64,000 nucleotides of DNA from Streptosporangium carneum (GCF_027922005.1 NZ_BSEV01000016.1:62001-126000), one strand, 5' to 3'. Counted from the first letter of the stretch, positions 51,015 through 62,197 are shown. The notes: generated from the sequence alone by a model not told the origin. Made by a program: numbers and translations.

Positions 51015-51757
51015 GGGAAGGAGGTGGTCTGTTCTGCTCAGGGGGCTTCGGGGGGTGTCCTGGTCAGGGAGCTGCGGCGTGCCCTGACCAGGGAGTGGGA
51101 AGAGCTGGGGGACGCACGTGCTTCAGGCGGGCTTTCTGGGATGGCCTTCCAGCAAAGCGGTCTCTGGGGTTCTTGTCTGGCCTGGAGGTCAGGGAAAACC
51201 CGAGGCCGCGGGAGAACCGGGCGAAGTCGAGGGGGAGGGGGCATCGGCCGTACATGGTTGGTGCCCCGCCCAGGGGGCGCGGTGGCGCCAGGAGAAGCGG
51301 GCCGATGGACTCGCCCGTGCCAGGTGCTGAAGCACCGTGCGGGTCCTGTCCTGTAGATCCTGCCTACGCTGCTGATCGACCGGGTGGTACGTCGCAGCCG
51401 GACGGTGCGTCATGGAGGGAGGGATCGCAGCCGGTTGCGGTGACCAAGACATCCCGGGGGTTCCCGCGGTGAACGCGGAGTTCGCGCAGCGTTTTCGCGG
51501 GGTGGGGTGGGAACGCCGCGAGATGCCGTCTGGGCGACCGCAGGGGGCAAAAGATCTAAGGGACAGGGCCTAGGTCCAGGTCACACCTCGCAGCATGGCT
51601 GCTCCTTTCCTACATGGTCCGCTCTCCGGGAAGGGCGGTCCCCAACAGTGAGTCACCTGATGAGTGGACCCACTCCGCCCAAGGTAGCGGTTCCCATCGC
51701 GCGGCGCACACTCCGCAACTATCGTGTTACACATCGTTAGTCGGAGAAGGGGACGAC

Positions 51758-53056
51758 ATGGCGGCACCCAGTCACACCTCGGTCAAATCACGCGACACCG
51801 TGACGACCCTGGCCGATCGGTGGCCCATCCTTGGGCAACGCCGTCCACTGGTTGTCTATCTTTGCGGCATCGTGGCCCTGGATCTCATCGCAATCGGGTT
51901 TTTCGCCGCATCGACTGATTTCCACTGGCACGACTTACTCACCTTCGTCGCGCTGATGGTCTGTGGCGCCGTCTGCATCGAGGCGACCCGCAGGCTCGGC
52001 ATGCCCGCGGGCGTCTCCCGCGACCTGCTGTCCGCCTGGTGGCTGCCCGCCGCGTTGTTGCTGCCGCCTGTCTACGCCCTTCTGGCACCCATTCCGCTGC
52101 AGCTGCTGTTGCAGAAACGGGTGCGTGAGACGGTCGTCTACCGGAGGGTTTTCAGTTCGGCCGCCATCAGCCTGGCCGGATGCGCGGCCTCGGTGCTGTT
52201 CCACGCCGTGGTCGGCGACCTGGACGGCCTCACCGCGGGGGCGGGCGGTCCGATCCTCGTCGCCGTGGGCTGTGCCGTCCTGTTCACGGTGCTGAACACC
52301 GCGCTGATCGCCATCGCCGCCCACACCGCCGTTCCCGACACCCGCTGGCGGGAGGTGCTGTGGGACCGGGAGAGCCTGCTGCTCGACGTGGTCGAGCTCT
52401 GCCTGGGCGTCCTTGTCGCCATCGCGTGCGGGGTGAACCTGGCGCTGCTGGTGCTGGCCCTGCCGCCGGTGGTGCTGCTCCAGCGCAGCCTGCTGCACGC
52501 CCAGCTCCAGGCCGCGGCTCGCACCGACCCGAAGACGGGCCTGCTCAACGCGGCGGCGTGGCAGCGCGAGGCCGACACCGAGATCGTCAGGGCGCGCCGC
52601 ACCGGGGAGACCCTCGCCCTTCTGATCGTCGACATCGACCACTTCAAACGGGTCAACGACACCTACGGCCACCTGGTCGGAGACCAGGTCCTGATCGGAG
52701 TGGCCGCCACCATCCGCAGCCAGCTGCGCGACTACGACGTGGTCGGCCGTTTCGGCGGTGAGGAGTTCGTCGTCCTGCTGCCGAGGGCCGACGTGACCGA
52801 GGCCCGCAGAGTCGCCGAGCGGCTGCGCTCCCGCATCGGGCGGATGGCCGTTCCTGCGGACGACAACATGGTCACCGTGACGATCTCCGCGGGGGTCGCG
52901 ATCATGAGCATGCACGGCGACGACCTGATCGAGCTGCTCGCCGCGGCCGACCTGGCTCTTTACCGTGCGAAGGAGCTCGGCCGAGACCGGATCTGCCTGC
53001 CCGCAACGCCTGTGCCGCCCGCTCGGCGTCCCGGCCCGGAGGCCGCCCCTAGCTAA
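51758..53056 (+). CDS. Membrane-bound diguanylate cyclase (GGDEF)
   Basis: A 432-residue protein. About six membrane helices in residues 30-240 form an integral sensor. The C-terminal GGDEF domain has DIDHFKRVNDTYGH and the active GGEEF at 333-337. An inhibitory I-site RxxD (R324-D327) sits exactly five residues before it, so product feedback by c-di-GMP is expected. No EAL domain is fused. ATG 51758 follows AAGGGG. A rare TTA codon is at 51935. In actinobacteria c-di-GMP controls development through BldD. Confidence 0.9.
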   Translation: MAAPSHTSVKSRDTVTTLADRWPILGQRRPLVVYLCGIVALDLIAIGFFAASTDFHWHDLLTFVALMVCGAVCIEATRRLGMPAGVSRDLLSAWWLPAALLLPPVYALLAPIPLQLLLQKRVRETVVYRRVFSSAAISLAGCAASVLFHAVVGDLDGLTAGAGGPILVAVGCAVLFTVLNTALIAIAAHTAVPDTRWREVLWDRESLLLDVVELCLGVLVAIACGVNLALLVLALPPVVLLQRSLLHAQLQAAARTDPKTGLLNAAAWQREADTEIVRARRTGETLALLIVDIDHFKRVNDTYGHLVGDQVLIGVAATIRSQLRDYDVVGRFGGEEFVVLLPRADVTEARRVAERLRSRIGRMAVPADDNMVTVTISAGVAIMSMHGDDLIELLAAADLALYRAKELGRDRICLPATPVPPARRPGPEAAPS

Positions 53057-53082
53057 GCCCATCAGGCTCTAAGCTAGAAGGC

Positions 53083-54747
<1,665 letters not shown>

Positions 54748-54816
54748 GACCGGTCTTCCACGGCTCCCGGTGCCCCACTGCGCGCCGGGAGCCGGCGGCT
54801 CGCTACCTTTTGGGCT

Positions 54817-55260
54817 GTGCTTGAACAGAGTGTGGCTGAGGCCGTGAGCGATACCCGCAGGCATGTGTTCCTCAGGGCCGTCAGATTCGCCGACGTCGAC
54901 TCGCAGGGTCATGTCAACAACGTCAGGTTCTTCGACTACCTCGAAGACGCACGCCTGGAGATGTTCCACCTCGATCTTCACCGGGAGGGCGAGACGCCCT
55001 TCAGCGGGCTCGTGGTGGCCCGGCACGAGATCGACTACCGCCGTCCCCTCACCTTCCGCGCCGACCCGGTCAGGGTGGAGTCATGGGTGACCGAGATCAA
55101 GCCGGTGAAGTTCACCCTCGGCTACGAGATCCGCGATGACGAGACCACCTTCGTCCGGGCCCGCTCCGTGCTGGTGGCCTACAACGTCGAGCGGGCCACG
55201 CCGCGCAGGCTGGAGCAGCACGAACTCGACTACCTGGGACGGTTCCTGATCGCCGCATAG
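54817..55260 (+). CDS. Hot-dog-fold acyl-CoA thioesterase
   Basis: A 147-residue protein of the 4-hydroxybenzoyl-CoA/YbgC type. It has VRFADVDSQGHVNNVRFFDYLEDAR with the catalytic Asp, then HEIDYRRPLTF. It hydrolyses acyl-CoA; chain preference is unknown. The start at GTG 54817 is uncertain; GTG 54844 would remove nine non-conserved residues. Confidence 0.85.
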   Translation: MLEQSVAEAVSDTRRHVFLRAVRFADVDSQGHVNNVRFFDYLEDARLEMFHLDLHREGETPFSGLVVARHEIDYRRPLTFRADPVRVESWVTEIKPVKFTLGYEIRDDETTFVRARSVLVAYNVERATPRRLEQHELDYLGRFLIAA

Positions 55261-55690
55261 TGGCCTCGGAGCCATGGCGTGACCTTCGCCGCCAACGTCC
55301 ACCGGACCGGACACCGCCGACAGACGCCGATCCGGGCCGTGGTGCCGCTCGCCGTACCGGCGTTGTGGGGCGTTCGAGGTCCCGTGGGTGGTCACCGTGC
55401 CGGGTGGGGGTGGGCCTGGGGGGCGGGGAGCGTCGCCGTTCGCGGTGTCGGCGCCGCGAGTCGCCGTGGGCCTGGGAAGTGGAGTGATCACCGCGCCACG
55501 GTCGCTTCGGAAAGCCTCTCCGGTGAGCCACGGCCGCTTCGAAGACCCTCTCCGGTGAGCCATGGCCCTTCGGAAAGCCGCTCCGGAGATGTGCGGCTGC
55601 TGAGAATCCTCCGGAGCTGTGCCGTCGCTGAGAGTCGGGCCGGGGACCTCCGCGAGAGATCCCCGGTTGTGGTGTCGGGGCGCGGGAAGG
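55261..55690. other. Non-coding gap with a short tandem repeat
   Basis: About 430 bp between convergent genes. Apart from the 32-bp repeats at 55497-55591 nothing supportable is seen; no classical terminator hairpin was identified. Confidence 0.5.
55497..55591. repeat. Three 31-32-bp tandem units
   Basis: CAYGGYCGCTTCGGAAAGCC-type units at 55497-55528, 55529-55560 and 55561-55591. The first two end CTCTCCGGTGAGC. Confidence 0.75.
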
Positions 55691-57220
55691 TCAGGAAGTG
55701 TGGAGCCAGGCCGCGGTGTCGGGGGGAAGCAGGTGACCGTCCACGGGGGCGCTGCCGATCAGGACACGGTCGTGCGGTGGAAGTGGGACTGGGGCGACGC
55801 CGCAGTTGATGACGCACGTCAGGGAGCCGCGGGTGAAGAACAGCGACTCCTCGGGGGAGTCCAGCCACGTGACACCGTCGGAGAGCGAGCCGCGCAACGC
55901 GCGGCGGGCGCGCAGGGCCTCCCGGTAGAAGCTCAGGGTCGAGCCCGGATCGCCCGCCTGGCGTTCGACGGTCAGCGCCGTCCACTCGACCGGCTGGGGC
56001 AGCCAGGGCCGCGCGCCGTCAGGCGAGAAGCCGTACGGCTCGGCGGCGCCCGACCAGGGAAGAGGCACCCGGCAGCCGTCCCGTCCCGGCAGCTTCCCCA
56101 GGGAACGGGCGAAGATGGGGTCCTGGCGGGCCTCCGGCGGAAGGTTCGTGACCTCGGGGAGGCCGAGCTCCTCCCCCTGGTACAGGTAGGCCGATCCCGG
56201 CAGGGCGAGCATGGCCAGCAGCGCGGCCCTTCCACGGGCGAGGCCCTTCGTGGAGTGGGGCAGCCCCTCGCCGTACCTGGTGACGTGACGGACCACGTCG
56301 TGGTTGGACAGCACCCAGGTGGGGGAGGTCACGGCGGCCAGGGTGTCGTCGACGACCTTGCGGAACGCCGTCGCCGACCATGGCGCCTCCAGCCAGGCGA
56401 AGTTGAAGCTCTGGTGCAGCTCGTCGGGGCGGACGTAGAGGGCGAGATCCTCGGCGGAGTCGGTCCACACCTCGCCGATGGCCATCCGTTCGCCAGGGTA
56501 GGAGTCGAGCACCTCGCGCCACCGCCGATAGACCTCGTGCACCTCGGGCCTGCCCCAGATCGGCGACTCCGCCTTGAAGGCCTGGTCCTCCGGGGGAGTG
56601 TCGGGAAGGCCTTCGGCTTTGTACAGGCCCATCGCCACGTCGATCCTGAACCCGTCGACCCCGCGGTCCAGCCAGAATCTCAGCACGTCGAGGAACTCCG
56701 AGTGCACCTCGGGGTTGCGCCAGTTGAAGTCGGGCTGCTCGGGGGCGAACAGGTGGAGGTACCACTTCCCGTCGGGCGACCTGCTCCACGCGGGCCCGCT
56801 GAAGGTGGACTGCCAGTTGTTCGGCGGCAGCTCCCCGCCGTCGTGGAAGATGTAGCGCTCGCGCCCGTCGCCCCGGAGCGCGGCCTTGAACCACTCGTGC
56901 TCGGCGGAGCTGTGGTTGGGCACGATGTCCACGATCACCCGCAGACCGTGCGCGTGCGCCTCGGAGACGAGGGCGTCGAAGTCGGCCAGTGTGCCGAAGA
57001 GCGGGTCGACGTCACGGTAGTCGGCCACGTCGTAGCCGCCGTCCGCCATGGGGGAGCGGTAGAAGGGGGTCAGCCAGATCGCGTCCACGCCGAGCTCGGA
57101 GAGGTACGGCAGGCGCTGCCGGATGCCGGTCAGATCGCCGACGCCGTCTCCTGAGGCGTCGGCGAAGCTGCGAACATAGATCTCGTAGACGACGGCGTCA
57201 CGCCACCAGGGGGTTTCCAT
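55691..57220 (-). CDS. GH13 alpha-glucosidase/trehalose-type amylase
   Basis: A 509-residue cytoplasmic protein. GH13 motifs are DIVPNHSS, the nucleophile Asp in DGFRIDVA, acid Glu in AIGEVW, and the transition-state Asp in LSNHDVVRH. The pattern fits oligo-1,6/alpha-glucosidase or related enzymes; there is no signal peptide. ATG 57220 is used; the TTG two codons earlier is unlikely. It is third in a minus-strand operon after MscS and globin. Confidence 0.9.
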   Translation of the reverse strand: METPWWRDAVVYEIYVRSFADASGDGVGDLTGIRQRLPYLSELGVDAIWLTPFYRSPMADGGYDVADYRDVDPLFGTLADFDALVSEAHAHGLRVIVDIVPNHSSAEHEWFKAALRGDGRERYIFHDGGELPPNNWQSTFSGPAWSRSPDGKWYLHLFAPEQPDFNWRNPEVHSEFLDVLRFWLDRGVDGFRIDVAMGLYKAEGLPDTPPEDQAFKAESPIWGRPEVHEVYRRWREVLDSYPGERMAIGEVWTDSAEDLALYVRPDELHQSFNFAWLEAPWSATAFRKVVDDTLAAVTSPTWVLSNHDVVRHVTRYGEGLPHSTKGLARGRAALLAMLALPGSAYLYQGEELGLPEVTNLPPEARQDPIFARSLGKLPGRDGCRVPLPWSGAAEPYGFSPDGARPWLPQPVEWTALTVERQAGDPGSTLSFYREALRARRALRGSLSDGVTWLDSPEESLFFTRGSLTCVINCGVAPVPLPPHDRVLIGSAPVDGHLLPPDTAAWLHTS

Positions 57221-57250
57221 GTGCAATGGGCTGCCCCCGCCCGGCGAGGT

Positions 57251-57649
57251 TTATGCGTCAGGCGCGTTGACCATGCTGTGCGCGGCGTAGACGAGGTAGT
57301 CCCACAGGCGCTTCTCCAGCTCGTCGGGCAGCTCCAGCGAGGCGACCGCGTCGTGCATGTGCCTCAGCCACGCGTCGCGCTCGGCCGAGCGGATGACGAA
57401 CGGGTTGTGCCGCATCCGCAGGCGCGGGTGCCCGCGCTGCTGGCTGTAGGTGTTGGGACCGCCCCAGTACTGGATCAGGAACAGACGGAGCCGCTCCTCG
57501 GCCCCTTCGAGGTCTTCCTCGGGATAGAGCGGCATGAGCAGGGGGTCTTCCACGACGCCTTCGTAGAAGCGGTGGACGAGACGGCGGAAGGCCTCCTCGC
57601 CGCCGACGGCGTCGTAGAAGGACTGGGGTTCCTCGGGGATCGCGGACAC
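57251..57649 (-). CDS. glbO: Group II truncated haemoglobin (trHbO)
   Basis: A 132-residue protein. SFYDAVGGEEAF, YPEEDLEGAEERLRLFLIQY, the proximal His74 in QRGHPRLRMRHNPF and Trp94 in ERDAWLRHMH match mycobacterial GlbO closely. It binds oxygen or NO, with a proposed role in respiration or NO defence. GTG 57649 has GGAGG only one base upstream, so initiation may be leaderless-like or coupled to the MscS stop 20 bp before. Confidence 0.92.
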   Translation of the reverse strand: MSAIPEEPQSFYDAVGGEEAFRRLVHRFYEGVVEDPLLMPLYPEEDLEGAEERLRLFLIQYWGGPNTYSQQRGHPRLRMRHNPFVIRSAERDAWLRHMHDAVASLELPDELEKRLWDYLVYAAHSMVNAPDA

Positions 57650-57669
57650 GCCTCCAAGCCTAAGCGACG

Positions 57670-58713
57670 TCAGCCGGCGATCGGGATGGAAGCCTCGTCC
57701 AGCGCCGACTTGACCCGGACGCGAAGCTCCCTGGCGACCTCGGCCTGCCGGGAGGGGATGGTCTTGGCGCTGACCCTGAAGACGACGGCCGTTCCGGAGA
57801 TCTGCTCGATTCCCCAGACCTGCGGCTCCTCCACGATGACCGAGTCGCGGAAGCCGGTGTCCTGCCACAGCTCCTCGACGACTTTCTTGAGCAGCTCACG
57901 GACCACGGGGACGTCGGCGGTGTAGGCGACCGGAACGTCGACCGTGGCGCGGGACCAGCCCTGGGACTCGTTGCCGACGCGGGTGATGGTGCCGTTGCGG
58001 ACGTACCAGACCCGGCCGTCGATGTCGCGCAGCCTGGTGATGCGCAGGGTGACGGCCTCGACGGTGCCGATCGCGGCGCCGGCGTCGATCACGTCGCCCA
58101 CGCCGTACTGGTCCTCCAGCAGCATGAACATGCCCGCGATGAAGTCCTTGACGAGCTCCTGGGCGCCGAAGCCGATCGCGACGCCCAGGATGCCGACGCT
58201 GGTCAGCAGGGGGGCGATGGGGACGGACATGCGTTCGAGGATGGTCAGGACCGCGGTGCCCAGGATGACGATCGAGGCGATGTGCTTGAGCACCGACCCC
58301 ATGGTCTCCGCCCGCTGCCTGCGCCGTTCGGCCACGATGGCGTCGAGGCCGTCGAGGGCGGGCGCGTCCTTGCCGCGCAGCCGTCCCGCCAGGGACGGCC
58401 TGCCCGAGGACGCCCGCTGGACGACTCGGCCGATCAGGCGGTGGGCCACGTTGCGCAGCACCAGCCCGATGGCCGCGATCAGCATGATGGCGAGCAGCCC
58501 CGCGATGAGAGCCGCGACGAAGGGGGCCCACGCGGCGGGCAGGACGGTCTGCACGACCTCGCAGATTACCCCACCCTGCTGTCCGCACGCCCCGTTCGTT
58601 ATGCCCGTGCCCATGTCGACGAAGTTCAGCCAGTTGGGCAGGACCGACGGTGACGGGGTGGCGCTGGGGGTGACGGTGGGGGTCGGGGTGGGCGAGGGGG
58701 CGAGCAGGAACAC
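57670..58713 (-). CDS. MscS-type mechanosensitive channel
   Basis: A 347-residue protein. A Pro/Thr-rich N-terminus is followed by membrane helices near 60-85 and 135-160 and the pore helix GILGVAIGFGAQELVKDFIAGMFMLLEDQYGVGD, then the beta domain (TLRITRLRDIDGRVWYVRNGTI). It releases solutes on osmotic downshift. GTG 58713 follows GGGAGG. It is first in an operon with globin and GH13. Confidence 0.9.
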   Translation of the reverse strand: MFLLAPSPTPTPTVTPSATPSPSVLPNWLNFVDMGTGITNGACGQQGGVICEVVQTVLPAAWAPFVAALIAGLLAIMLIAAIGLVLRNVAHRLIGRVVQRASSGRPSLAGRLRGKDAPALDGLDAIVAERRRQRAETMGSVLKHIASIVILGTAVLTILERMSVPIAPLLTSVGILGVAIGFGAQELVKDFIAGMFMLLEDQYGVGDVIDAGAAIGTVEAVTLRITRLRDIDGRVWYVRNGTITRVGNESQGWSRATVDVPVAYTADVPVVRELLKKVVEELWQDTGFRDSVIVEEPQVWGIEQISGTAVVFRVSAKTIPSRQAEVARELRVRVKSALDEASIPIAG

Positions 58714-59427
58714 GGAGTGGATCCCTCCCGGATCGGTTCGGTCGACAAAGGGGGGTAAGTCGGACGACCTACCTATATTGCCGACCGAACCGGCCGTCGT
58801 CACATCACGCCGGGGAGGACGGGACCGTTCTGGCTCTGGGCCGCGGGGGCGAGCCGGACGGTCCGGTGACGGGCGGCCCGGACGGGGCACGCACCCGGAA
58901 GCGTGTCCCGTGCCGTTCCAGGGGGGATCCCTCCGATCCCCGTCCGGGCGGACCCGGACGGCGGCTTGTGGGCGCGCCGGCGACCGGCACGCGTGCTCTT
59001 CGCCGAGGTCGTGTCCTCAAGCGTTTCCCGGGCCCGTGGTTCGAAGGGGTTCGCGGTTCCGGGGGGGGGAGGGGGCGCAGGACTCACGATCGCGAGCGCG
59101 GTCGCCGATGGTCGCGGTCTCCGGGGCTTGCGGTCCCGGGTTCCGAGATCCGGGGGCTCGCGGTCTCAGGCGTTCGCGGTTTTCGGGGTTCGCGGTTTTC
59201 GGGGGTTCGCAGCCCCGGGAGCGCCGGAGGCGGAAGGCCGCGCGGCGCCGTACGGGACGCGCGTGGACCCGAGGTCGGTCCCGGCGTCGTTTCCTCGGCC
59301 CGTCTCGGAGCCGACGGGGTGACCAGCGTCCGAGGACGCTCCGCACCGGTCACCCCGCCGACTCCGTCGAGCCGCGGTGGCACGGCGGACCGGATGGCTG
59401 CGACCCCATCCGGTACGCCGCTCTACC
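58714..59427. other. GC-rich non-coding region
   Basis: About 710 bp with no supportable gene. At 59040-59220 are irregular repeats of TTCGCGGTTTTCGGGG/GGGTTCGCGG type. The MscS promoter should lie at the left end, where an AT-richer patch (about 58775-58790) stands out. Confidence 0.45.
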
Positions 59428-59712
59428 TCATTCCCCCACCGCGGCGAGCACCCGGGCGACCTTGGTCGCCGCGCCGGCGGGGTCTCTGACCGTGTGCATC
59501 CGCTCTCCCCAGGACCACCAGTAGTACCAGTCGCGGTGGCTGGGGGCGGCCTGCGCGCGGCAGGTGACGTTCTCCGCCAGGCTGGTCGCGTTCGGGTTGA
59601 TCACACGGACGAACGCGCGGCCCGACTGGGTCCGCACCACCCTGGCGTGCAACCCGCGAGCGTCAAGTTCTGACACCAGCCGCTCCAGGTGCCCGAAGTC
59701 GTCTTCCCCCAC
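59428..59712 (-). CDS. Short conserved hypothetical protein
   Basis: A 94-residue soluble protein with a Trp/Tyr cluster (HRDWYYWWSWGERMH) and C-terminal VARVLAAVGE. Start GTG 59712 has GGAGGGACGAG. I do not recognise a named family; similar short aromatic-rich proteins are typically encoded divergently from XRE/TPR regulators in actinobacteria, exactly as here. Confidence 0.75.
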   Translation of the reverse strand: MGEDDFGHLERLVSELDARGLHARVVRTQSGRAFVRVINPNATSLAENVTCRAQAAPSHRDWYYWWSWGERMHTVRDPAGAATKVARVLAAVGE

Positions 59713-59814
59713 CTCGTCCCTCCTCTTGGATTCAGTCGATCCCTCGCCGAGCCGTGTCCGCTCGGTTACCCGAATCGGTGCTGGTTGGCCAAAGATGACT
59801 CACCTTGCCCGATG

Positions 59815-59927
59815 GGTCAATGTCGGCTTGACCAAGATCAGGATGTGCATTGTCCCAAGTAGGTTGAAAGAAACAGTCCATTGGAGGACGATCCTTAGCC
59901 GGTGACTTCATTCGCACGTTCCGAATG
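59815..59927. promoter_or_regulatory. Candidate operators between divergent genes
   Basis: GGTCAA (59815-59820) / TTGACC (59828-59833), and CATTCG (59909-59914) / CGAATG (59922-59927). These two dyads lie in the 340-bp AT-richer gap between the 94-residue protein and the XRE/TPR regulator. Confidence 0.45.
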
Positions 59928-60054
59928 AGCCAATCGTGGTCCATCATTCTCCATAGGCACAGTGCGATACCCGAATCACACTGGGTCAACGGGGAGAGGA
60001 CCGGTCGGGACAGGCGTGCCAACCAGCCCAGCTGGCCGCGAGAGAGGGGCCGGT

Positions 60055-61620
60055 ATGTCCGGCAGGCAGCACAGGGAGACGGAGTTAGCGCGACAGGTTC
60101 GCGCGAAGGGCCTCGCCGCCGGGCGCAACCCGGCTCAGATCGCCGAAGAGATCCATGACGCGTGCGGCCCGCAGTTCGGGACCACGCGTGTCAAGGCTCA
60201 CCGTCTCGCGCACGGTGTCGCGCTGGCCGACGTGATCGAACAGATACGGGCACTGTTCGATCGCGACGGCAAGGCGGCTCCGGGAATCGGGGAGACGCTC
60301 CTGTCCGCATACGAGAGCGGGCTGAAACGGCCTGGACCCGAATACCTCCACTACCTGTGCTCCGCCTACCGGGTCGAACCGGTCGCCCTCGGCTATGACG
60401 GCCCGTGCATCTGCGGCCATGGCCACAGGCTGTCCGGTGCCGTCCGAGGCGATCTCCAGGATGGAAGAGCCGACACTTCCCCTGGTCCGCGCGAGTCGCT
60501 GATCTCATCGATCGGCGGCGACCCTTCGGCGGACGGGAGCGAGGAGGACGAGAACGTGTTACGGAGGACGCTTCTACAACTTCTGGCGGGCACCGGAACC
60601 GGCGTCGTGCTGGACGCGCAGGTGCTCGGATCGGTGGAGAGCATTCGAAGAAAGATGGACGAGACCCTGGTTTCCGCCACCGTCTCGCCCGCGATGCTCG
60701 ACCAGTGGGAGGAAGCCACGATCGGCTTCGGCCGCCAGTACATGAACACGCCGCCGCTGCGGCTGCTCTGCGACGTGATGCTGGAGTTCAGCGCCGTGCG
60801 CAAGGCCATGGAGCGACGACAGCCGGTTGACCTGCAGGAGCGGCTGTGCCGCATGGCGGCCCAGCTCGCGGGCCTCAGCGGCATGATCATGGTCAACCTG
60901 GGGGACCACAGGCAGGCCCGGGCCTTCTTCAGGACCGGCAGGATGGCCGCCGACGACACCGGGGACCGCGCGCTGAGGGCCTGGGTCATCGCCAGGGAGG
61001 CCCTGGTCCCGCTCTACTACGGGGATCCGCGCGAGGCGCTCAACCTCGCCAGGAAGAGCCGCGACCTGGCGGGCCAGACGCCGTGCGCGGCCCAGGCCAT
61101 GGCGCCCGTCGTCGAGGCCCGTGCGCTCGCGATGCTGTCGGGGGCGGGCAAGAAGGACGTGGTCGACCAGGCGAAGCGGGCGCTGTCGCGGGCCAGGGCG
61201 GCCTTCTCACAGATGGCCGCGGTCGACCAGGACGACGCGACCTTCGGCTACACCGAGCGGCAGCTCTACTTCCACCAGGGCGACGCGCTGGTGAAGCTGG
61301 GGCAGGCGATGGAGGCCGACCTCATCCTGGAGCAGGCGCTCACCAAGTACGGCCCCGGCGACTGGCTCGATCCGACGTTCATCAAGTTCGACCGCGCCAA
61401 GTGCAAGCTCCTGGAGGGCGACGTCGACGAGGCGCTGGCCATCGCCAAGGCCACGCTGGCCGGGCTGGGAGAGGGGTGCAGGCCCGACATCCTCATGCAG
61501 CGCGCCCATGAGGTGGCCAGAGACGTGGAGGCCAGGGATCCCCACCATCCCGAGCTCAAGCTCTACCAGGAGGCGTTGCGCGCCGCGCCCGCTGCGGAGC
61601 CGACACTGGGGGATGCATGA
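60055..61620 (+). CDS. XRE/TPR-type regulator
   Basis: A 521-residue protein. The N-terminal helix-turn-helix region spans about 10-115 (TTRVKAHRLAHGVALADVI; LLSAYESGLKRPGPEYLHYLCSAY). The remainder is a long helical TPR-like array (for example HRQARAFFRTGRMAADDTGDRALRAW). ATG 60055 follows GAGAGGGG. It contains a TTA codon at 60559. Its stop overlaps the GNAT ATG (61617), so enzyme and regulator are co-made. TPR regulators of this kind often sense peptides, which is of note because a 24-codon peptide gene follows. Confidence 0.85.
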   Translation: MSGRQHRETELARQVRAKGLAAGRNPAQIAEEIHDACGPQFGTTRVKAHRLAHGVALADVIEQIRALFDRDGKAAPGIGETLLSAYESGLKRPGPEYLHYLCSAYRVEPVALGYDGPCICGHGHRLSGAVRGDLQDGRADTSPGPRESLISSIGGDPSADGSEEDENVLRRTLLQLLAGTGTGVVLDAQVLGSVESIRRKMDETLVSATVSPAMLDQWEEATIGFGRQYMNTPPLRLLCDVMLEFSAVRKAMERRQPVDLQERLCRMAAQLAGLSGMIMVNLGDHRQARAFFRTGRMAADDTGDRALRAWVIAREALVPLYYGDPREALNLARKSRDLAGQTPCAAQAMAPVVEARALAMLSGAGKKDVVDQAKRALSRARAAFSQMAAVDQDDATFGYTERQLYFHQGDALVKLGQAMEADLILEQALTKYGPGDWLDPTFIKFDRAKCKLLEGDVDEALAIAKATLAGLGEGCRPDILMQRAHEVARDVEARDPHHPELKLYQEALRAAPAAEPTLGDA

Positions 61621-62105
61621 GGATCCGGCGTTACCGCTGGTCCGACCTCGAGTCCGTCTGGGCGCTGCACCAGATCTGCCTGGCCCAGGTCGGTCTCGCC
61701 CCGGGGGACGGCGTTTACTACGAGGACGACTTCCCCCGGATCAACGAGGTCTACCTCGCGGACCGGGGGGAGTTCCTCGTGGGGGAGCTCCCCGGCGGGC
61801 GGGTCGTCGCGATGGGCGGGCTCCGTCGCGTCGACCAGGAGAGCGCCGAGATGTGCCGCATCCGGGTCCATCCGGAGTTCCAGCGACGCGGGTTCGGCGG
61901 CCGGATGGTCGCGGAGCTGGAGAGACGGGCGGCCGAGCTGGGCTATCTCCGGTTGTGCGGGGACACCACGCTGAACCAGCCCGCCGCGATCGAGCTCTAC
62001 CGCAGGCACGGCTGGTGTGAGACCCGCAGGGAGGAACGCGGGGAGCACATTGTGATTTATATGGAGAAAGATCCGATTTCAGCTATGTCCACTCTGATTA
62101 ATTAA
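61617..62105 (+). CDS. GNAT-family N-acetyltransferase
   Basis: A 162-residue protein. Acetyl-CoA-binding motif A is CRIRVHPEFQRRGFGGRMVAEL, with the helix-beta end NQPAAIELYRRHGWCETRR. The substrate is unknown. It is translationally coupled to the XRE/TPR gene. The last 15 codons are sharply AT-richer than the rest, where composition changes towards the peptide gene. Confidence 0.85.
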   Translation: MRIRRYRWSDLESVWALHQICLAQVGLAPGDGVYYEDDFPRINEVYLADRGEFLVGELPGGRVVAMGGLRRVDQESAEMCRIRVHPEFQRRGFGGRMVAELERRAAELGYLRLCGDTTLNQPAAIELYRRHGWCETRREERGEHIVIYMEKDPISAMSTLIN

Positions 62106-62134
62106 AGTGAATTAAGCTGATTTGTGGCGGGGCG

Positions 62135-62197
62135 TTGCAGTTTGGTGGAATGCCGGAATAATTTTCCTTCGTACCCGTAGTCGTTTTTCAGGGAGGG
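62135..62197 (+). promoter_or_regulatory. Promoter and ribosome site of the peptide gene
   Basis: TTGCAG (62135-62140) and AATAAT (62157-62162) are 16 bp apart. GGAGGG at 62192-62197 lies four bases before ATG 62202. The unit is self-contained inside an AT-rich stretch, unusual here. Confidence 0.6.

Larger units (their letters stand above)
50482..51757. other. Repeat-rich region without a supported gene
   Basis: About 1.28 kb between ssb and the diguanylate-cyclase gene. The left part holds the 45-bp array and the 29-34-bp array. Open frames across 50823-51356 and elsewhere are Arg/Gly-rich and look like chance products of GC-rich repeats. The promoter and ribosome site of the next gene (AAGGGG) are at the right end. 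Confidence 0.6.

Noticed and set aside
50823..51356. 177-codon open frame after the minisatellite
   Set aside because: Arg/Gly/Ser-rich translation of GC-rich repeats, no start signal or family feature.
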